Shown: positions 22,982-34,190, counted from the first letter of the stretch. The stretch is 64,000 bases of DNA from Forficula auricularia (GCA_024734495.1 JALMQS010000225.1:6361425-6425424); one strand, 5' to 3'. Program-made: numbers and translations. The notes: a model not told the origin generated them from the sequence alone.

Positions 22982-23134
22982 CTCGCTGTCGGTGTCATAA
23001 TAAAGCAGATAATATCTTGTGAGCACAAACCACCGTTGTTTATAATTCACAGGTGTAAATCGTTTTTTGTTCTGAGAACGTTTCACCATAAAACCCTGTT
23101 TCACTATTTCTTCTGCACCATTTTTTCCAGCCAT
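22982..23134 (-). CDS. Btk29A: Tec-family tyrosine kinase (Btk29A-like), first coding exon
   Basis: Encodes 51 residues from ATG at 23134 to a GAG|GTAAGA splice donor (phase 0). Residues 12-50 (KQGFMVKRSQNKKRF, then TPVNYKQRWFVLTR and YYLLYYD) match the first strands of the Tec-kinase PH domain, including the KRSQNKKRFTPVNY stretch characteristic of insect Btk29A. This PH domain binds phosphoinositides and recruits the kinase to the membrane; the Btk zinc motif, SH3, SH2 and kinase domains must lie in later exons. None of them was found down to position 1, so either intron 1 exceeds 22.9 kb or exons were missed. A RasGAP PH domain is a less likely alternative. Confidence 0.8.
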
Positions 23135-24022
23135 ACTCTATATGTTTATCCATTCAAATACACTCACTCTCAGAAAAAATGAACAGAAAAACAATGATTT
23201 CATACATATATTGAAAATGAAAATGAAAGTTATCTCGTGAGTTGAATTGGTTTAAACAGAAAAGTGACAGTTTGTTGATATAAATAAAACATATTTACCT
23301 CAGAATATGACATATTAGTTAAAATGTACGAAAGAAACAAATTATGATAGCAGTCATGTAATTATTTTCCGGATTACAAAGGGGTCGGATATTATAGAAT
23401 AGATAGAAAATTTAAAAAAAGAGCAAAAACTTCGAATGGTAACTAATTCACGGCTCACAGCCGCAACAGGTGGGCCTAGAGGTGGGACATAATGGACCAA
23501 GTTGTGCAATAGACGTCACATATGATCGCTTAAAAAAGGATTTAATCAGAAACCAGATTTTATTGGACCAATGGCTCGAAATAAAATGATGCTAATTCTT
23601 ATTAGTGTTTCACTTGATAAAAAAATTGAATTCTATTTATATTCATCCTTTTGACAATTTTTTAAAATCACGTTGGTATTGATTCTTGGAACAATTTCCT
23701 CCAGAGTGCACTACTCTGCGGATCTTTTCAACTTGGCTAGATATCAAGTATGCGAGCATGAACTGGATAATTATTTCTGGTTGGACCACCCATGGTGAAA
23801 TCGGAAAGTTTGTTTAAATGTTTATACCTATTTTTATTCACAAAATTTTGCCATCTAATTTTGAAGTCAAAATTTGGTTCAGCCTATGAATCTTATCCCG
23901 ATTTTGAGTCTCAAAAGTCCGGACGGATGTTATTTAAATTTAAATAACCCTGTTTACTCCTTTTTCGATTCTTACTGTTATAAAAAATAGAAGTTAATGG
24001 AAATATAATATTTATATTTAAC
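23135..24022. other. Upstream region of the Tec kinase exon; no other gene seen
   Basis: Presumed 5' UTR and upstream sequence of the minus-strand exon (GAGTGAGTGTATTTGAATGG just before the ATG). No core promoter element could be defended, and no ORF is recognised. Confidence 0.35.
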
Positions 24023-24501
24023 TAGCTGAATCTTATCTTATTTTTGATAAAAAATTAAAATGGTCAGATCATGTTTCAAATATTAAGCAAAAATGTATTA
24101 AATCAATCAATTTATTAAGAATTTTATCCAATCATACTTGGGGAGCTGATTCAACAAGTTTGCTAAGGATTTATAGAGCCCTCATCAGAAGTAAAATCGA
24201 TTATGGATGTCCAGTATATGCCTCTGCAAGGGATAATATCCTAATAAAATTAAATACATTGCATAACTCATGTATTAGAATTTGCTTAGGTGCTCTTCGT
24301 ACTAGCCCAATAGTTAGCTTGTTGGCTCTTGCAGGTGAGCCTCCTCTCAGAGTGAGAAGGGACATATTGTCCATTAATTACATATGCAAAATCAAATCAA
24401 TTCCATCACATCCCACATTTGATTCTGTATTCAAAAATAAATTAACTAATAAATTCCTTGCCAAGCCTAGAAGCTCAAGACCACTCTTTCACTCAGAATG
24501 A
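24023..24501 (+). pseudogene. ORF2 fragment: RT thumb/connector region
   Basis: Reads LKWSDHVSNIKQKC, then LLRILSNHTWGAD, LLRIYRALIRSKIDYG and LNTLHNSCIRICLGALRTSP, the conserved block after the palm in RNase H-bearing non-LTR elements. It ends at a stop (HSE*) at 24499-24501, where a one-base shift moves the frame into the next ORF. The upstream RT motifs are absent. Confidence 0.85.
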
Positions 24502-25390
24502 AAACGTATTTCGACTTATATCAAAATTACTTCGAGAATTTGATCACTTTAATTCCATGCCCCGAGCCACCTTGGAGTCTTCCGAAACCATTTATCATTT
24601 GGGATATGTTAACATTTAAAAAGTGTGATACAAATCCAATTGTTTACCAACATCTTTTTTTAGATATTGTATCTAAATATTCCAACTTTCAAATTTCCTT
24701 TACTGACGGTTCTAAATCTGATTCCGGAGTTGGATGTGCATTCAAGATTGGACTTCTTGAAAGATATTTCAAATTATCATTTGCAAGCAGCATTTTTACA
24801 GCAGAGCTAATGGCACTCATACAAATTTTGACAAAAATTAAATTTTTAAATGGCAGTAAATTTTTAATTTGTTCTGATTCCATGTGTGTACTTAAATCTT
24901 TGGAAAATATTTTTACCCAACATCCACTTGTTCAAAAAATTTTAATTCTAGTAAAGAAATTACAAGATTCAAATATGGAGATCATTTTCTTCTGGATTCC
25001 TTCTCATAAAAATATTTTGGGGAACGAAATAGTAGATAGCCTTGCAAAAAAGGGTGCTTTAAAACGAAATTTAGACTTCATAGTTATGAATTATTTCGAC
25101 CTAAAAAATTTTATAAACGGATGTATTTTTAATAAGTGGAAAGAGGACTGGCTCAAAATTGAAAATAATCATCTAAAGAAAACGCTACCTACAATAACTA
25201 AATATAATCTGATGGCTTTACCAAGAAAACAACAAATTATATTAAATAGACTAAAGATATAGGTCATTGTATCTTCTCTCATCAATATATTTTCAACAAA
25301 CAATCCCCGCCTCACTGCGTTTCTTGTAATAAGAGAATGAATGTACACCATCTTTTGATAGAGTGTCCTTTATATAGTACAATATCCTGA
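24498..25390 (+). pseudogene. ORF2 fragment: RNase H domain and CCHC tail
   Basis: The RNase H catalytic set is visible in order: FTDGSKSDSG (Asp), TAELMAL (Glu), CSDSMCVLKSL (Asp), and WIPSHKNILGNEIVDSLAKK (His/Asp). The stop after LNRLKI at 25260-25262 is followed in another frame by GHCIFSHQYIFNKQSPPHC, CNKRMNVHHLLIECPL, a C-x2-C-H-C knuckle typical of the C-terminus. Thus at least two frameshifts break the protein. Catalytic residues themselves are intact. Confidence 0.88.
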
Positions 25391-25505
25391 GAGATGGATT
25401 TAAAATTCAAGGAAATTTAAAGAATATTTTGGTAGATCCGAAAGAATTTAATAATTTATTTCAATTTTTAAAAGAAACAGGGTTTTTCTCACAAATTTAA
25501 TATAT

Positions 25506-25907
25506 TATAGTTTTCGATTTATTTTTATTATTATTCTGTTTTGGTTGATTTTCTTATTACCTATATGTATTTTTTGTAGATATTTCTTGTGTGTTTTGAA
25601 TATGGTAGGTATGATTTGTCGGAGGTTTTGTTTTTCTGTTGTTCTCTGTTTGCTATATTTTTTGTTGTTGTTTTCTTTGACTTTGGTTTTTGTTTTTGTC
25701 CTCTGTTTTTTCTTCATTTCTTAATGTACCTATAGAAGAGCGAAGATGGAATTGAAGAAAGAAAAAAGAAGTCAGGAACTCGGTGGCACTAATGACCTTA
25801 TAGTAGTTGATATGCCATGTATTTTGTAAAATTAATAAATAAATAATGGCTTGGAAACGATCCGGCAAGTATGTATGTATCCATATAGAGATTTCGTAGT
25901 GTGAGTG
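25506..25907. other. No gene seen
   Basis: AT-rich with T-rich plus-strand runs; the long K/Q-rich minus-strand reading frame is low-complexity and unsupported. Confidence 0.4.
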
Positions 25908-26030
25908 GACAGTCACGTTAAAAAAACATAACCTAAAATTTTAGTTCCGTTCATATTTATAGAGTGTTTACGAGGCTAAAACTTTTTGTGTGGATTGTCG
26001 CGAAAGAACCTCCTTAAATTAATTAAATTT
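25908..26030. repeat. Dispersed repeat (ACAGTCACGTTAAAAAAC family), copy 2
   Basis: Matches 4562-4690 closely, including ATAACCTAAAATTTTAG and CATATTTATAGAGTG. Confidence 0.65.
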
Positions 26031-26054
26031 TTCTCTATAAAGATCTTAATTATA

Positions 26055-27060
26055 AAAGTAAATTATCTACTCTTATTAAACGAGCAAAAATTGTTTATAT
26101 GTATATTTATTTGTTTGTTTGTATATATATTTTATTGTATCTTAGTTCTATTTTGAAAACGACTCTACTGATTTTGATGAAACAAAATCTATTTAGGTAC
26201 AAGTTTTGAGGATGAGAAAGCGATCTGGATAGGTCTGGACCTCGACAAATTTAATCTTAATTAATCTTTTCTTAATTAAAGTAATTATTGATAGATGAAA
26301 ATCTCAATAAAAAAGTTTGTATACATTTTTTTCAATTATCTTTTATTTTTAATTGGTTTTTTAATTTTAAAACCCACTAATAGATTATAGCAAATATTAA
26401 TAGTATATTATATTAAAATTAGGAATTTTTGGTTTGTTTTTAATTAACAGGTGTGGGGGGTCGGTAGGCTAGGCGGTAGCGTGACAGCGAGCTAACCAGG
26501 GGACCCGGGTTCGAATCCGACTCGAGGCAGCCAGCTAAAATCTGACCCCCGGGGGTAGAGACAAATTTTAAAAAATATAGCTAGTATCGTAATTGGGCTT
26601 ATGGCTAGAAAGGCCGAAAAGCCAAAAAAAAAAAAAAAAATAACAGGTGTCTAAATCATAACATTACAGGTGTGTTTACAAATAAAGTGGTTGAAGTGGC
26701 TTTTTTTTATATAACTTGGAAACAAATCTTATTTAATTTTATGTTTTTATTTCAGATCCTATACGATTATTTTTTTTATTATTATTTTCCTATTTATTTT
26801 TTATAATGTTTATCAATATGAAAGAATGTGGGCAAATTGGTGTACGAGTAAACAAATATGCACATAATATGTAGACCATAAGAAAGCTAGAAATGCAAAA
26901 ACTGGGTGCGGGGTGGGGTGGATGTGGGAGGTGGGGGGCAGTTGTGGGGTATCCGGGGGTGGAAGACGCGATTGGTGTGAGGTGGGGCGGAGTGGGGGTG
27001 TAGTTGTGGGGGCGAGGTGTGTGATTTCGGGAGGGGGGTCAGGGGTTACCGTGCATCGCT
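26055..27060. repeat. Helitron-like G-rich repeat, copy 1
   Basis: Starts near ATCTACTCTTATTAAACGAG and includes TTCTATTTTGAAAACGACTC and ACTGATTTTGATGAAAC, ending in a G-rich stretch (26905-27060, GGGGTGGATGTGGG-type). A homologous copy runs 28365-29400. An A|TC start would fit a Helitron, but no convincing CTRR terminus was found. The SINE at 26455-26640 has inserted into it. The ORF through the G-rich stretch is low complexity. Confidence 0.5.
26455..26640 (+). mobile_element. tRNA-derived SINE with perfect 10-bp target duplication
   Basis: The tRNA-like head has GGCTAGGCGGTAGCG in the A-box position and GGTTCGAATCC (B box) at 26509-26519. The body contains AAAATCTGACCCCCGGGGG and GGGCTTATGGC, and the element ends in a poly(A) run. 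TAACAGGTGT flanks it exactly at 26445-26454 and 26641-26650. A reverse truncated copy is at 12342-12471. Transcription by RNA polymerase III and mobilisation by a LINE are expected for the class. Confidence 0.92.
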
Positions 27061-28068
27061 CGGTGGCTCCAGGTACTATTTTAAATAAACTGCAACAGAT
27101 CGTTGCTAAACTTTATCCAATGTACTAGCTTATACCAGGGTAAAGTACTTTAAAATATAATTTTACAAAAAACTTTATATGACCTTTTTTGTGGTCCTCA
27201 AAGTACTTAATTACAATATTAAATTTCATCAAAATTGGTTTAGTCATTTTCAAAATATTTAGAAAAAACTAAAAAAGTACTGAAATAAAGTACTAATGTT
27301 TGTAGGCCGATATTGTACTAAAAACTAATCAGCGCTTCATTTTGTTAAAGTAATGGTAGGTTTTCAATTTCATTTCAATCGGTGCAACGGTGTAGAAAAA
27401 ATCGTGGACGAAAAAAACGATAACTTACATCCATCCGCACGAACTTCCTGAAAAAATCTCACTTTTTGGCCTCTCGACGAGACCCCATGTAATTTTTGGC
27501 AAAACCGTCACGTGCTTAAATTCAATCTAAATGAATACTACAATTTTTGACTTTAATTGAGTCCATGGGTTCCGTAGTCTTTACCTGAGGACCCTTTGAA
27601 GTCGCGCTTGCCGCGAGACCTATTACAATATTTTACCCATGCTTCGCATTGGATAAAGTAAAAAAGTAAAAACACGCTTCTAAAAAGTACAAAATAATGT
27701 GATAATCAAACAGCCTGGGGCAGCTTGTCGAAATTAATTATTTTGATGAAGTCTAGACTCGAGAGGCGGAGGCCAAGATTTTGAAAAATGCGCTCAGATA
27801 ATATGTTTGCTCATGTCATGCGTGCACGCAAGACAGTTATTGAATGTTTAGAGCTCTTGAATTTTAATAATAATTTTGTTTATGACAAGAAACTATAATA
27901 TAATATTATTATATTCTGGTAAATGATTCCTTTTTTTTTAACCTTATAATTTCATATTATTTTGATTGAAAGAATCTCAAATTATTATTAATTAAATAAC
28001 TTATTTCTAACCTATTTCTATGAAATATTTTTTTTGTTTTTTCTGATATTTTAAAGAAGAAAAAAAAA
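27061..28068. other. Region upstream of MED7; no gene seen
   Basis: Contains moderately GC-balanced repeat-like text (27060-27660, with inverted GCTAAACTTTATCCAATG / CATTGGATAAAGT fragments). The 170 bp before the MED7 ATG are AT-rich, and I cannot place a TATA box or initiator with confidence. Confidence 0.4.
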
Positions 28069-28257
28069 ATGGCAAATTCAGAAACAACCCAAGTCAGCTC
28101 TTTACCTTTACCTCCAGTTCAATATATCAATCAATTTACTGATGATAATATTAGAAGAGGACGTGTTCCTCGACCACCTCCTCCAGTAGATACTTATACT
28201 ATGTTTGGATCTCCATTTAACAACGATGATTGTATAATAAGACCTCTGGAATCTCAG
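28069..28257 (+). CDS. MED7: MED7 exon 1
   Basis: 63 codons from the ATG to CTCAG|GTACAT. It encodes the proline-rich N-terminal segment that in the family contacts MED31, ending CIIRPLESQ. Confidence 0.95.
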
Positions 28258-31200
28258 GTACATTCAAGAATATTTTTAAATCATTTTATAATTAATTAAA
28301 GGATCGTTATATCTTGCATAAATCGTCTATATCTATAATGTGCGCCACAAATGAAGATCCCAAATCTATCTACTCTACTCTTAATAAACAAAAAGCAATA
28401 ATATATATATACCTATATATGTGACCTTCTCCGAGAAAAGGGACCTAGTGTGTGAAAATGAAGTTTTGAGAAAAACGCATTTAAAGTTTCATAACGCATT
28501 ATCACTTTGAACACACCTTCAGTTGGGAGATGCGATTTGGTATGGTTAGTTATAAAATTTTAATGTAAAAAATAATAATAATAATAAAATTTTAATGTTT
28601 TTCTCATTTTTATCGATTTTCCCAAGTTCGTTTTGTACGTTTTTATGGGGTAAATATATTTTTATCAGAAATCTAACTCATTTCATCTTATTCTACACCC
28701 TTTTAGGTACCAGAATCCACTCTTAAGTCCAAACCCGTTTTTTGACACACTTGGTCCCTTTTCTCTGAGAAGGTCACATATATATATATATATGTATCTG
28801 TATCTTTGTTCTATTTTGAAAACGGCTCTACCGATTTTGATGAAATTCACAGGTTAGGGGGTTTTTGGGTTGACAATTCGATCTGTCACAGTATCATCTT
28901 CGGCTAAATTGTTTTTGATGGGCTTTTTCTTAATCAAATTAATTATTCTCAGGTAGAAAAATTCCAATCTTAGGGTTTTAAAAAAGTTTCCCTTTTACTT
29001 TTGTACCCAGACAGACAATGGGTTGGGTTAATTCATTGTTCTCAAAGGCCTTGAAGAAGTATTGTGATTGTGGTTTTTAACATATTTTGTTCTCCCTAAA
29101 CGTTAGAATTATTAATAAACGTTTTATAATTGTTTTTATAAAGAACCTTATTTATTTAATAGAATAAAAAATAATCAAGAATTTATTTAAAAATATCTTT
29201 TGCATAAGCAGGTCTCAATTTTCTGAAAAAATCACACATTTTGATAGGTTTTATTTATTAACAATTGGATGAATAAAAATGAATCATGTGGTTGAATCAA
29301 AACAGGTGCAGTGGTGGGGGATCCGGGGGTAAGGCGAGGTTTCGGGGGTGAGGTCGAGCGGGGTGGAGGTGGGGGGCGGTACAGTGGGCGAATACTATAT
29401 ATATATATTTACTACAATTCCCATCTGTCTGATTCTTTGGGGAATCGAAACAGATGAATTTTTTTCAGATATTCAATAATAAATTTTATTTAGAATGTTT
29501 ATATGTTAACATTAAATGAAAGCGAAATTTAAAACTTTTATCCGGTCACTGCCCTATTTTGGTGCAATTGAGACCAGACTCGTTTTCATAGTGAACCAAG
29601 AGTTGAAAAAAAAAAAATTTTAAATTTTATTTTTATTTGCTTCAGTGTACAAAAACATTTTTAATTAAACTATTTTTTTTTTCTAATACATTATAAATTA
29701 AACTACAAATAGCCAAAAATTTGTATAAAAATATAATAACATAATAATTCTTTCTCTTTTTAAAAATTGATTTGTTAATCTGAATCCGAGTATATTTTTC
29801 AAAAACATTCCAACTATTTTCAAAAATAAGATGCTCAAATCTTTACTTTTATAATAAATAATAACAATTAAACTAAAAAAAATTAATTAATATGCCTGTT
29901 AAAAAATCAAGACGAACCTCCGGCGATCCATAGGAAACTCACGAACATTCAGTATTCATTTTGCAGTGAATTTTTAATCACATGCGCTCTATTTAAAGAT
30001 TTATATGCTAAAATGGTTCGGCTAGTTTGAACATTGATTCTTTGTTAATTAATTATCCGTTATTTCATTTCAGGGCATTAAACGACTATATCCTCAACAT
30101 TGTGATCGACGTCGTGAGCTGAGAAAACTAAATCATTCTTTATTAGTCAACTTTCTGGATCTTTTGGATCTTCTCGTTCAATGTCCAGATTCTCCCCGTC
30201 GAGCAGAAAAAGTAGAAGATTTAAGTCTATTATTTATTCATATTCATCATCTTCTAAATGAATTTCGGCCTCATCAAGCTCGAGAAACACTTAGAGTTAT
30301 GATGGAGTTACAACGAAGACAAAGAGTCGAAACAGCAGTGCGATTTCAAAAACATTTGGATAAGGTGAATTACCTTTTTTTCATTTTTTATTTCATATAA
30401 TGAACTTTCAGTTAAATGATCCCTAAAATTTATTATTAAGGAGAAATAATCAATGAGGTTGTCCTTTACTTGTTGCAAATAAAAATATACATAAATAGAA
30501 AAGAAAATTGTTTTATTGATTGTTGTTTATATATAAATGAAAAAAATACAAATCTTTTAGAACGTTTGGCTTTTAAATAAACGTGTTTGGATTGTTTTAT
30601 AAAAGATTTGTATTTTTTTCATATACATATATATAATTTATTTGATAGAGATTCTAATTTCAAAGATTTGAATGTATTTGAACCCATGAGAAACAACATA
30701 TAGAATATTTGTAATAAAAAAAAAACTGATTATTATGGTGAAACTTTGAAGTATGCCACTATCAAATTAAATTTTATATATGTATATGTTTCGTTTAGAA
30801 GCAACTATTTTTTATTTTATTTTATAAACATCAATCTTGTAGTATACATATAGGTATATAGAAAAAATAATTCTCAGGAGAGGGAAGCAGGGCCGCCCAA
30901 AGGGGTGACAAGGGGGCAAATGCCCAGGGGCCTGGGGGTTGAGTTTTTTTTTTTACTGCATTAAACTATTAGTTATCTGAGAGCCCCATAGGAAAAATAA
31001 AATAGACTATTGACCAATTAACAAATAAAAAATGTTTTGCCTGCAATGAAAAAATACTTTATTTAATAACATTTTATTTATACACGATAGCAAATTAAGT
31101 TTTATACTTTATTATATATATGAACAGTTTTTAAATTTCAATTACTTTACTGATGTTTATTTTTAAGTTATCCAATATATACAAATATATACCATTTATT

Positions 31201-33381
31201 CCAACATATGGAACTTTATACATCAGAAGGGGTGAAGGGGGCCCACACTCACATTTTCTCAGGGGCTCTGGTGGGGAGCTTTTGAATTTTATATTAAGAG
31301 GTCACTCAAGAATTTATAAGTTTTCCCATTTAAATAACATGGGAAAGAGTGGTTCTTTTTTTTTAAATTCCCATTCATTGGTGTTTCTCTTTATCAAATT
31401 GCCAATATGCTCATTTTGTAGGGATTAAATTTCTTTCAAAATCAAATGTTGTGTGAGACACATGACTTTCACTTACATCCCCCTCTTTAAAATCATACTA
31501 AAAATATACTCCTTTCAAATTAATCCGCTTACAATGTTTCAATCAAGATATGTAAAAAATAAAAAATAAAACTTGAGATCCAAGCGATTTTTAAGAAAAT
31601 ATTTGATTTATTTTAATTGAAACACTGTAAGGGAACTAATTTGAAAGAGGAAATGTGGTAGTATGATTATGGCTTTTAAGTGAAAATCATGTGCTGCACA
31701 CACCAGGAGATTTTGAATGAAATTTAATTCCCTACAAAATAAGCCTCCTTCCTTAAGAATCATAAACTCTACTACTCTCGGGATACTAAATCTTTTCAAC
31801 TAAAATTAATATTGAAAGAACTCTTTTTAAGAGGAAATCAATGAAGGTGACTTTTGCTTGATTCATCAAACAAATATCGATGGCCCAGAACCAGAGGAAC
31901 GTATCTCTAAAAATGCCATTTTTTGTTTTCCACATCTGTAAATAACTGTTATGCTCTTTTTAGTGACATAACCTTACTCCTCCACTTTACAATTCTAAAC
32001 TTGCCCTCCAATCCGGTACATTGTTACGCAGATGACAGCACCCTATATAACGCCCCTGCATCGCATAAAAACCGTGCAGACATTGCCTCTTCAATTAATT
32101 TAGACTTATGCAAACTTAAAAACTGGGGATCCCAAAACTTAGTTAACTTCAATGCAGGGAAATCTCAGTGTTGCCTTATTTCTAGGCGCGTCGACAGAAA
32201 CCTCCCAAACATATCATTCGACTCAAACTCACTAGAATTCAGGGATAAAATTTTAATGCTAGGCGTAACTCTAGGGTCTGACCTTTCATGGAATGACCAT
32301 ATCTCAACCACTGCTAAAGCTGCAGCGCGCAAGCTTGGTCTCCTATTTAGGTCTAGACGCTGTTATACTCCCAGTCAACTTCTTATACTGTATAAGGCTC
32401 AAATTCGTCCCTGTCTCGAATATGGCTCTCATCCGTGGAGGGGTGCCCCCAAGCATTCTCTTGCTACACTGGATGCAATTCAGAAGCGAGCAATTAAACT
32501 AATAGGAGACCCGGCTCTAACCGACTCCCTGGCTCACCGAAGAACCGTTTCTGCCCTTTCCCTGTACTACAGATACTATCACGGTGTCTGTTCAGTCGAG
32601 CTGAAATCAATTATCCCCCCCCTAATGCCCTCTTTACGAGAAACACGCGGTTTTCAAACGCTCAGCACCCCTTCGCTGTCAAATTGAATAAAAGTCGAAC
32701 AAGCGCTTTCGCCAACTCTTTTATCCCTATGACCTCCAGAGACTGGAACTCGCTCCCTGCCACCATCTTTCCCGCGACTTAAAACCTTCCAGCTATTTAA
32801 GACCCGTATCCACAGATACCTTCGACCCCCGCCCAGCCCATAAAATTCTTTCTTCTTCTTTTCGACGATGGAGGGGCCAACCCAGGCCTTTAGGGGTTGC
32901 ACCTTTTTGGTGTAACTCCTTCTCTCATCATTATGGTAAAAAAAAAAAAAAGTTTTTGGAGTTAAAACTTTTTATTTCAGATACAAAAACAGTAGCATGC
33001 AAACTGCTCTCCTGAAAAGTAGCCAATATGAAGTTACTTTCCTCTGATTCTGGGCAATCGATATAATATAAACGAATATACATACATAAGTCTACATATA
33101 TTATGTATATTATCTATCAAACAAATAAAATTATATATATATCCTCTACTCTAAACAAGATAAATCTTTTCAATTTTAAAAGGACTTTTTATTTGTTATA
33201 GGTTATGGAAATTCTTCAGAATGCTTTGCAAAGTTTACCTATTATTTCTGAAAGTGATAAAAAACTTACTGTTGCACCTGAATTAATAGGAAATGATGAT
33301 AATCAAGATAAAGAAGATATTGTAGTTGATCCTGTCGATCCTCTTGATCGTCTCATGTGTGACATTGTAGACAATTTGTGA
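28069..33381 (+). CDS. MED7: Mediator complex subunit 7 (three coding exons, 219 aa)
   Basis: Exons 28069-28257, 30074-30364 and 33202-33381 join in phase 0 with GT-AG introns to give 219 residues, close to the usual 220-235. MED7 is part of the Mediator middle module, pairs with MED21 through a helical hinge, and links transcription factors to RNA polymerase II in the nucleus. Exon 1 has the [17 protein letters not shown] start and [14 protein letters not shown]; exon 2 the [16 protein letters not shown] and [19 protein letters not shown] signatures; exon 3 an acidic, variable tail. The ATG follows an A-rich stretch and gives the expected N-terminus. Intron 1 (1.8 kb) holds a Helitron-like repeat and a MITE; intron 2 (2.8 kb) an RT-bearing non-LTR fragment. 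Confidence 0.96.
28365..29400. repeat. Helitron-like G-rich repeat, copy 2 (in MED7 intron 1)
   Basis: Shares ATCTACTCT at its start, TTCTATTTTGAAAACGGCTC and CCGATTTTGATGAAA, and a G-rich end (29310-29390) with 26055-27060. The MITE at 28421-28777 splits it. Confidence 0.55.
28421..28777. mobile_element. MITE in MED7 intron 1
   Basis: Inverted ends GTGACCTTCTCCGAGAAAAG and CTTTTCTCTGAGAAGGTCAC, with one mismatch over ~26 bp, bounded by TATATA on both sides. The 357-bp interior is non-coding and lies inside the Helitron-like repeat. Confidence 0.85.
29401..30073. other. MED7 intron 1, remaining sequence
   Basis: AT-rich intron with no further feature recognised. The acceptor is TTTCATTTCAG|GGC. 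Confidence 0.5.
30074..30364 (+). CDS. MED7: MED7 exon 2
   Basis: 97 codons, acceptor TTTCAG|GGC and donor GATAAG|GTGAAT. Encodes the conserved helical core ([17 protein letters not shown], then [19 protein letters not shown] and RFQKHL). Confidence 0.96.
30535..30622. repeat. Small hairpin repeat in MED7 intron 2
   Basis: AAATACAAATCTTTTA at the left is mirrored by TAAAAGATTTGTATTT at the right, ~25-bp arms. Upstream at 30445 lies a single end of the AAAGAGG element family. Confidence 0.6.
30625..32000. other. MED7 intron 2, repeat scraps but no gene
   Basis: Includes a CAGGGCCGCCCAAAGGGG start near 30889 that looks like a hAT end, for which I could not find a partner, and AAAGAGG-family scraps near 31825. 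Short ORFs are not convincing. Confidence 0.4.
32001..32687 (+). pseudogene. ORF2 fragment with RT YADD motif
   Basis: One open frame carries YADD (catalytic aspartates) near 32022, then [76 protein letters not shown] and [15 protein letters not shown]. These are standard for Jockey/CR1-type ORF2 proteins that lack RNase H. The frame closes at 32687, after which the remaining C-terminus ([12 protein letters not shown]) continues in shifted frames, so it is inactive. The upstream endonuclease and fingers are missing. Confidence 0.9.
32001..32952 (+). mobile_element. Non-LTR retrotransposon, RT C-terminal half plus 3' UTR and poly(A)
   Basis: Reads from [17 protein letters not shown] through the RT thumb and C-terminal domain. 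The 3' UTR has GACGATGGAGGGGCC, AGGCCTTTAGGGG and a poly(A) at 32938-32952. 5'-truncated inside the RT and inserted in sense orientation in MED7 intron 2, about 250 bp before exon 3. Confidence 0.9.
33202..33381 (+). CDS. MED7: MED7 exon 3 (terminal)
   Basis: 59 codons and TGA. Begins [13 protein letters not shown], the end of the conserved helix, followed by an acidic tail. Acceptor TTGTTATAG|GTT. Confidence 0.95.
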   Translation, partial: VMEILQNALQSLPIISESDKKLTVAPELIGNDDNQDKEDIVVDPVDPLDRLMCDIVDNL

Positions 33382-33395
33382 ATATAACAATTATA

Positions 33396-33401
33396 AATAA
33401 A
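33396..33401 (+). promoter_or_regulatory. MED7: Probable MED7 polyadenylation signal
   Basis: AATAAA 15 bases after the MED7 stop codon. In such AT-rich DNA a chance match is possible, but the position is plausible. Confidence 0.5.
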
Positions 33402-33990
33402 TAATTTTTAAGTTATCCAATATAAAGCGACCACGACGCCTCATTTATGAGGCATACCACTTAGAAGAAGAGAAATAAATAATGTGACTTTGATATTACA
33501 GCTACGTATTATTGAAAGACAATTCATAATTTTTGGTATGATTGTTTTTCTTTTTATTTATATTTTATTATAATTTTCCAAAAAATTATTTTGTTTTGAA
33601 TTTAAATTTATTCTTTAAAGATCTCGAAAATAATATATAATATTATATTGAATAAAAAATTAATCATTACTTATTTATTCAATGCTCAGACTTAAATGTA
33701 TTTAATTATTCAATCATTAATAAAACATTTAAAAAATGATGAATTGTTTTACTTGTAAAAAATAATTGCTCTCAAGTTTCAGTAGCTATCACATTAACTG
33801 ATGAAGAATTTAGCCTGAAATCACTTGTTGATGTCACGAAAATAGAAGTATGAACCCGCTCACACCTGGACCATTCTTGCCACATTAGCAGTGCCTGCTC
33901 TAGATATTTTTACGCCTGAAGCAAACTTCTCTTTCGACGCCCCTCTTTTATCACATTTAATAACAAAAGACCCCTCCTCCCAAAAAATAT
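33402..33990. other. No gene seen
   Basis: Downstream of MED7, AT-rich. A weak hammerhead-like CTGATGAAGAATTTAGCC string near 33800 was not called. Confidence 0.4.
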
Positions 33991-34007
33991 ATACCGGGTG
34001 AGTTTTT
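33991..34007. repeat. Left half of split dispersed repeat
   Basis: ATACCGGGTGAGTTTTT, the start of the repeat intact at 10471. Its continuation (TATCTTGAGACAG...) resumes at 38083 after the Helentron-type insertion. Confidence 0.8.
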
Positions 34008-34190
34008 AAGCTATTGCATAGCTTTTATCGCGGGCTTTGAGCGCGGCGACCGAATCAAGAAATTCCGTAACGAAAATAAACCTAACACCCCCCACTCCGA
34101 CCGGCACAGCCCAGGGTCCCCTCCAAGCGGCCAGCCGAAAGCCAGCGGAACCGTCCGACTCTTGGCGGAGAGGCGGCTCGGGCGGGGGAG

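Larger units (their letters stand above)
24023..25505 (+). mobile_element. Non-LTR retrotransposon with RNase H domain (5'-truncated, frameshifted)
   Basis: Three consecutive pieces of one ORF2 are readable: the region after the RT palm (24023-24501), an RNase H domain (24498-25262) and a terminal CCHC motif (25263-25390). RNase H after the RT is found in the I, R1/LOA and related clades, so this differs from the family at 8, 32, 42 and 61 kb. No RT catalytic YxDD remains and no poly(A) is obvious at the 3' end near 25505. Confidence 0.85.

Noticed and set aside
26913..27128. Gly/Trp-rich ORF in G-rich stretch
   Set aside because: Low-complexity G-rich repeat, not conserved in the homologous repeat at 29.3 kb.
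30889..31440. CAGGGCCGCCC start and G-rich patches as a hAT element
   Set aside because: No matching inverted end or 8-bp duplication found within the interval.
33790..33835. CTGATGAAGAATTTAGCCTGAAATC as a hammerhead-like core
   Set aside because: No pairable stem II between the two boxes and no neighbouring fold-back.
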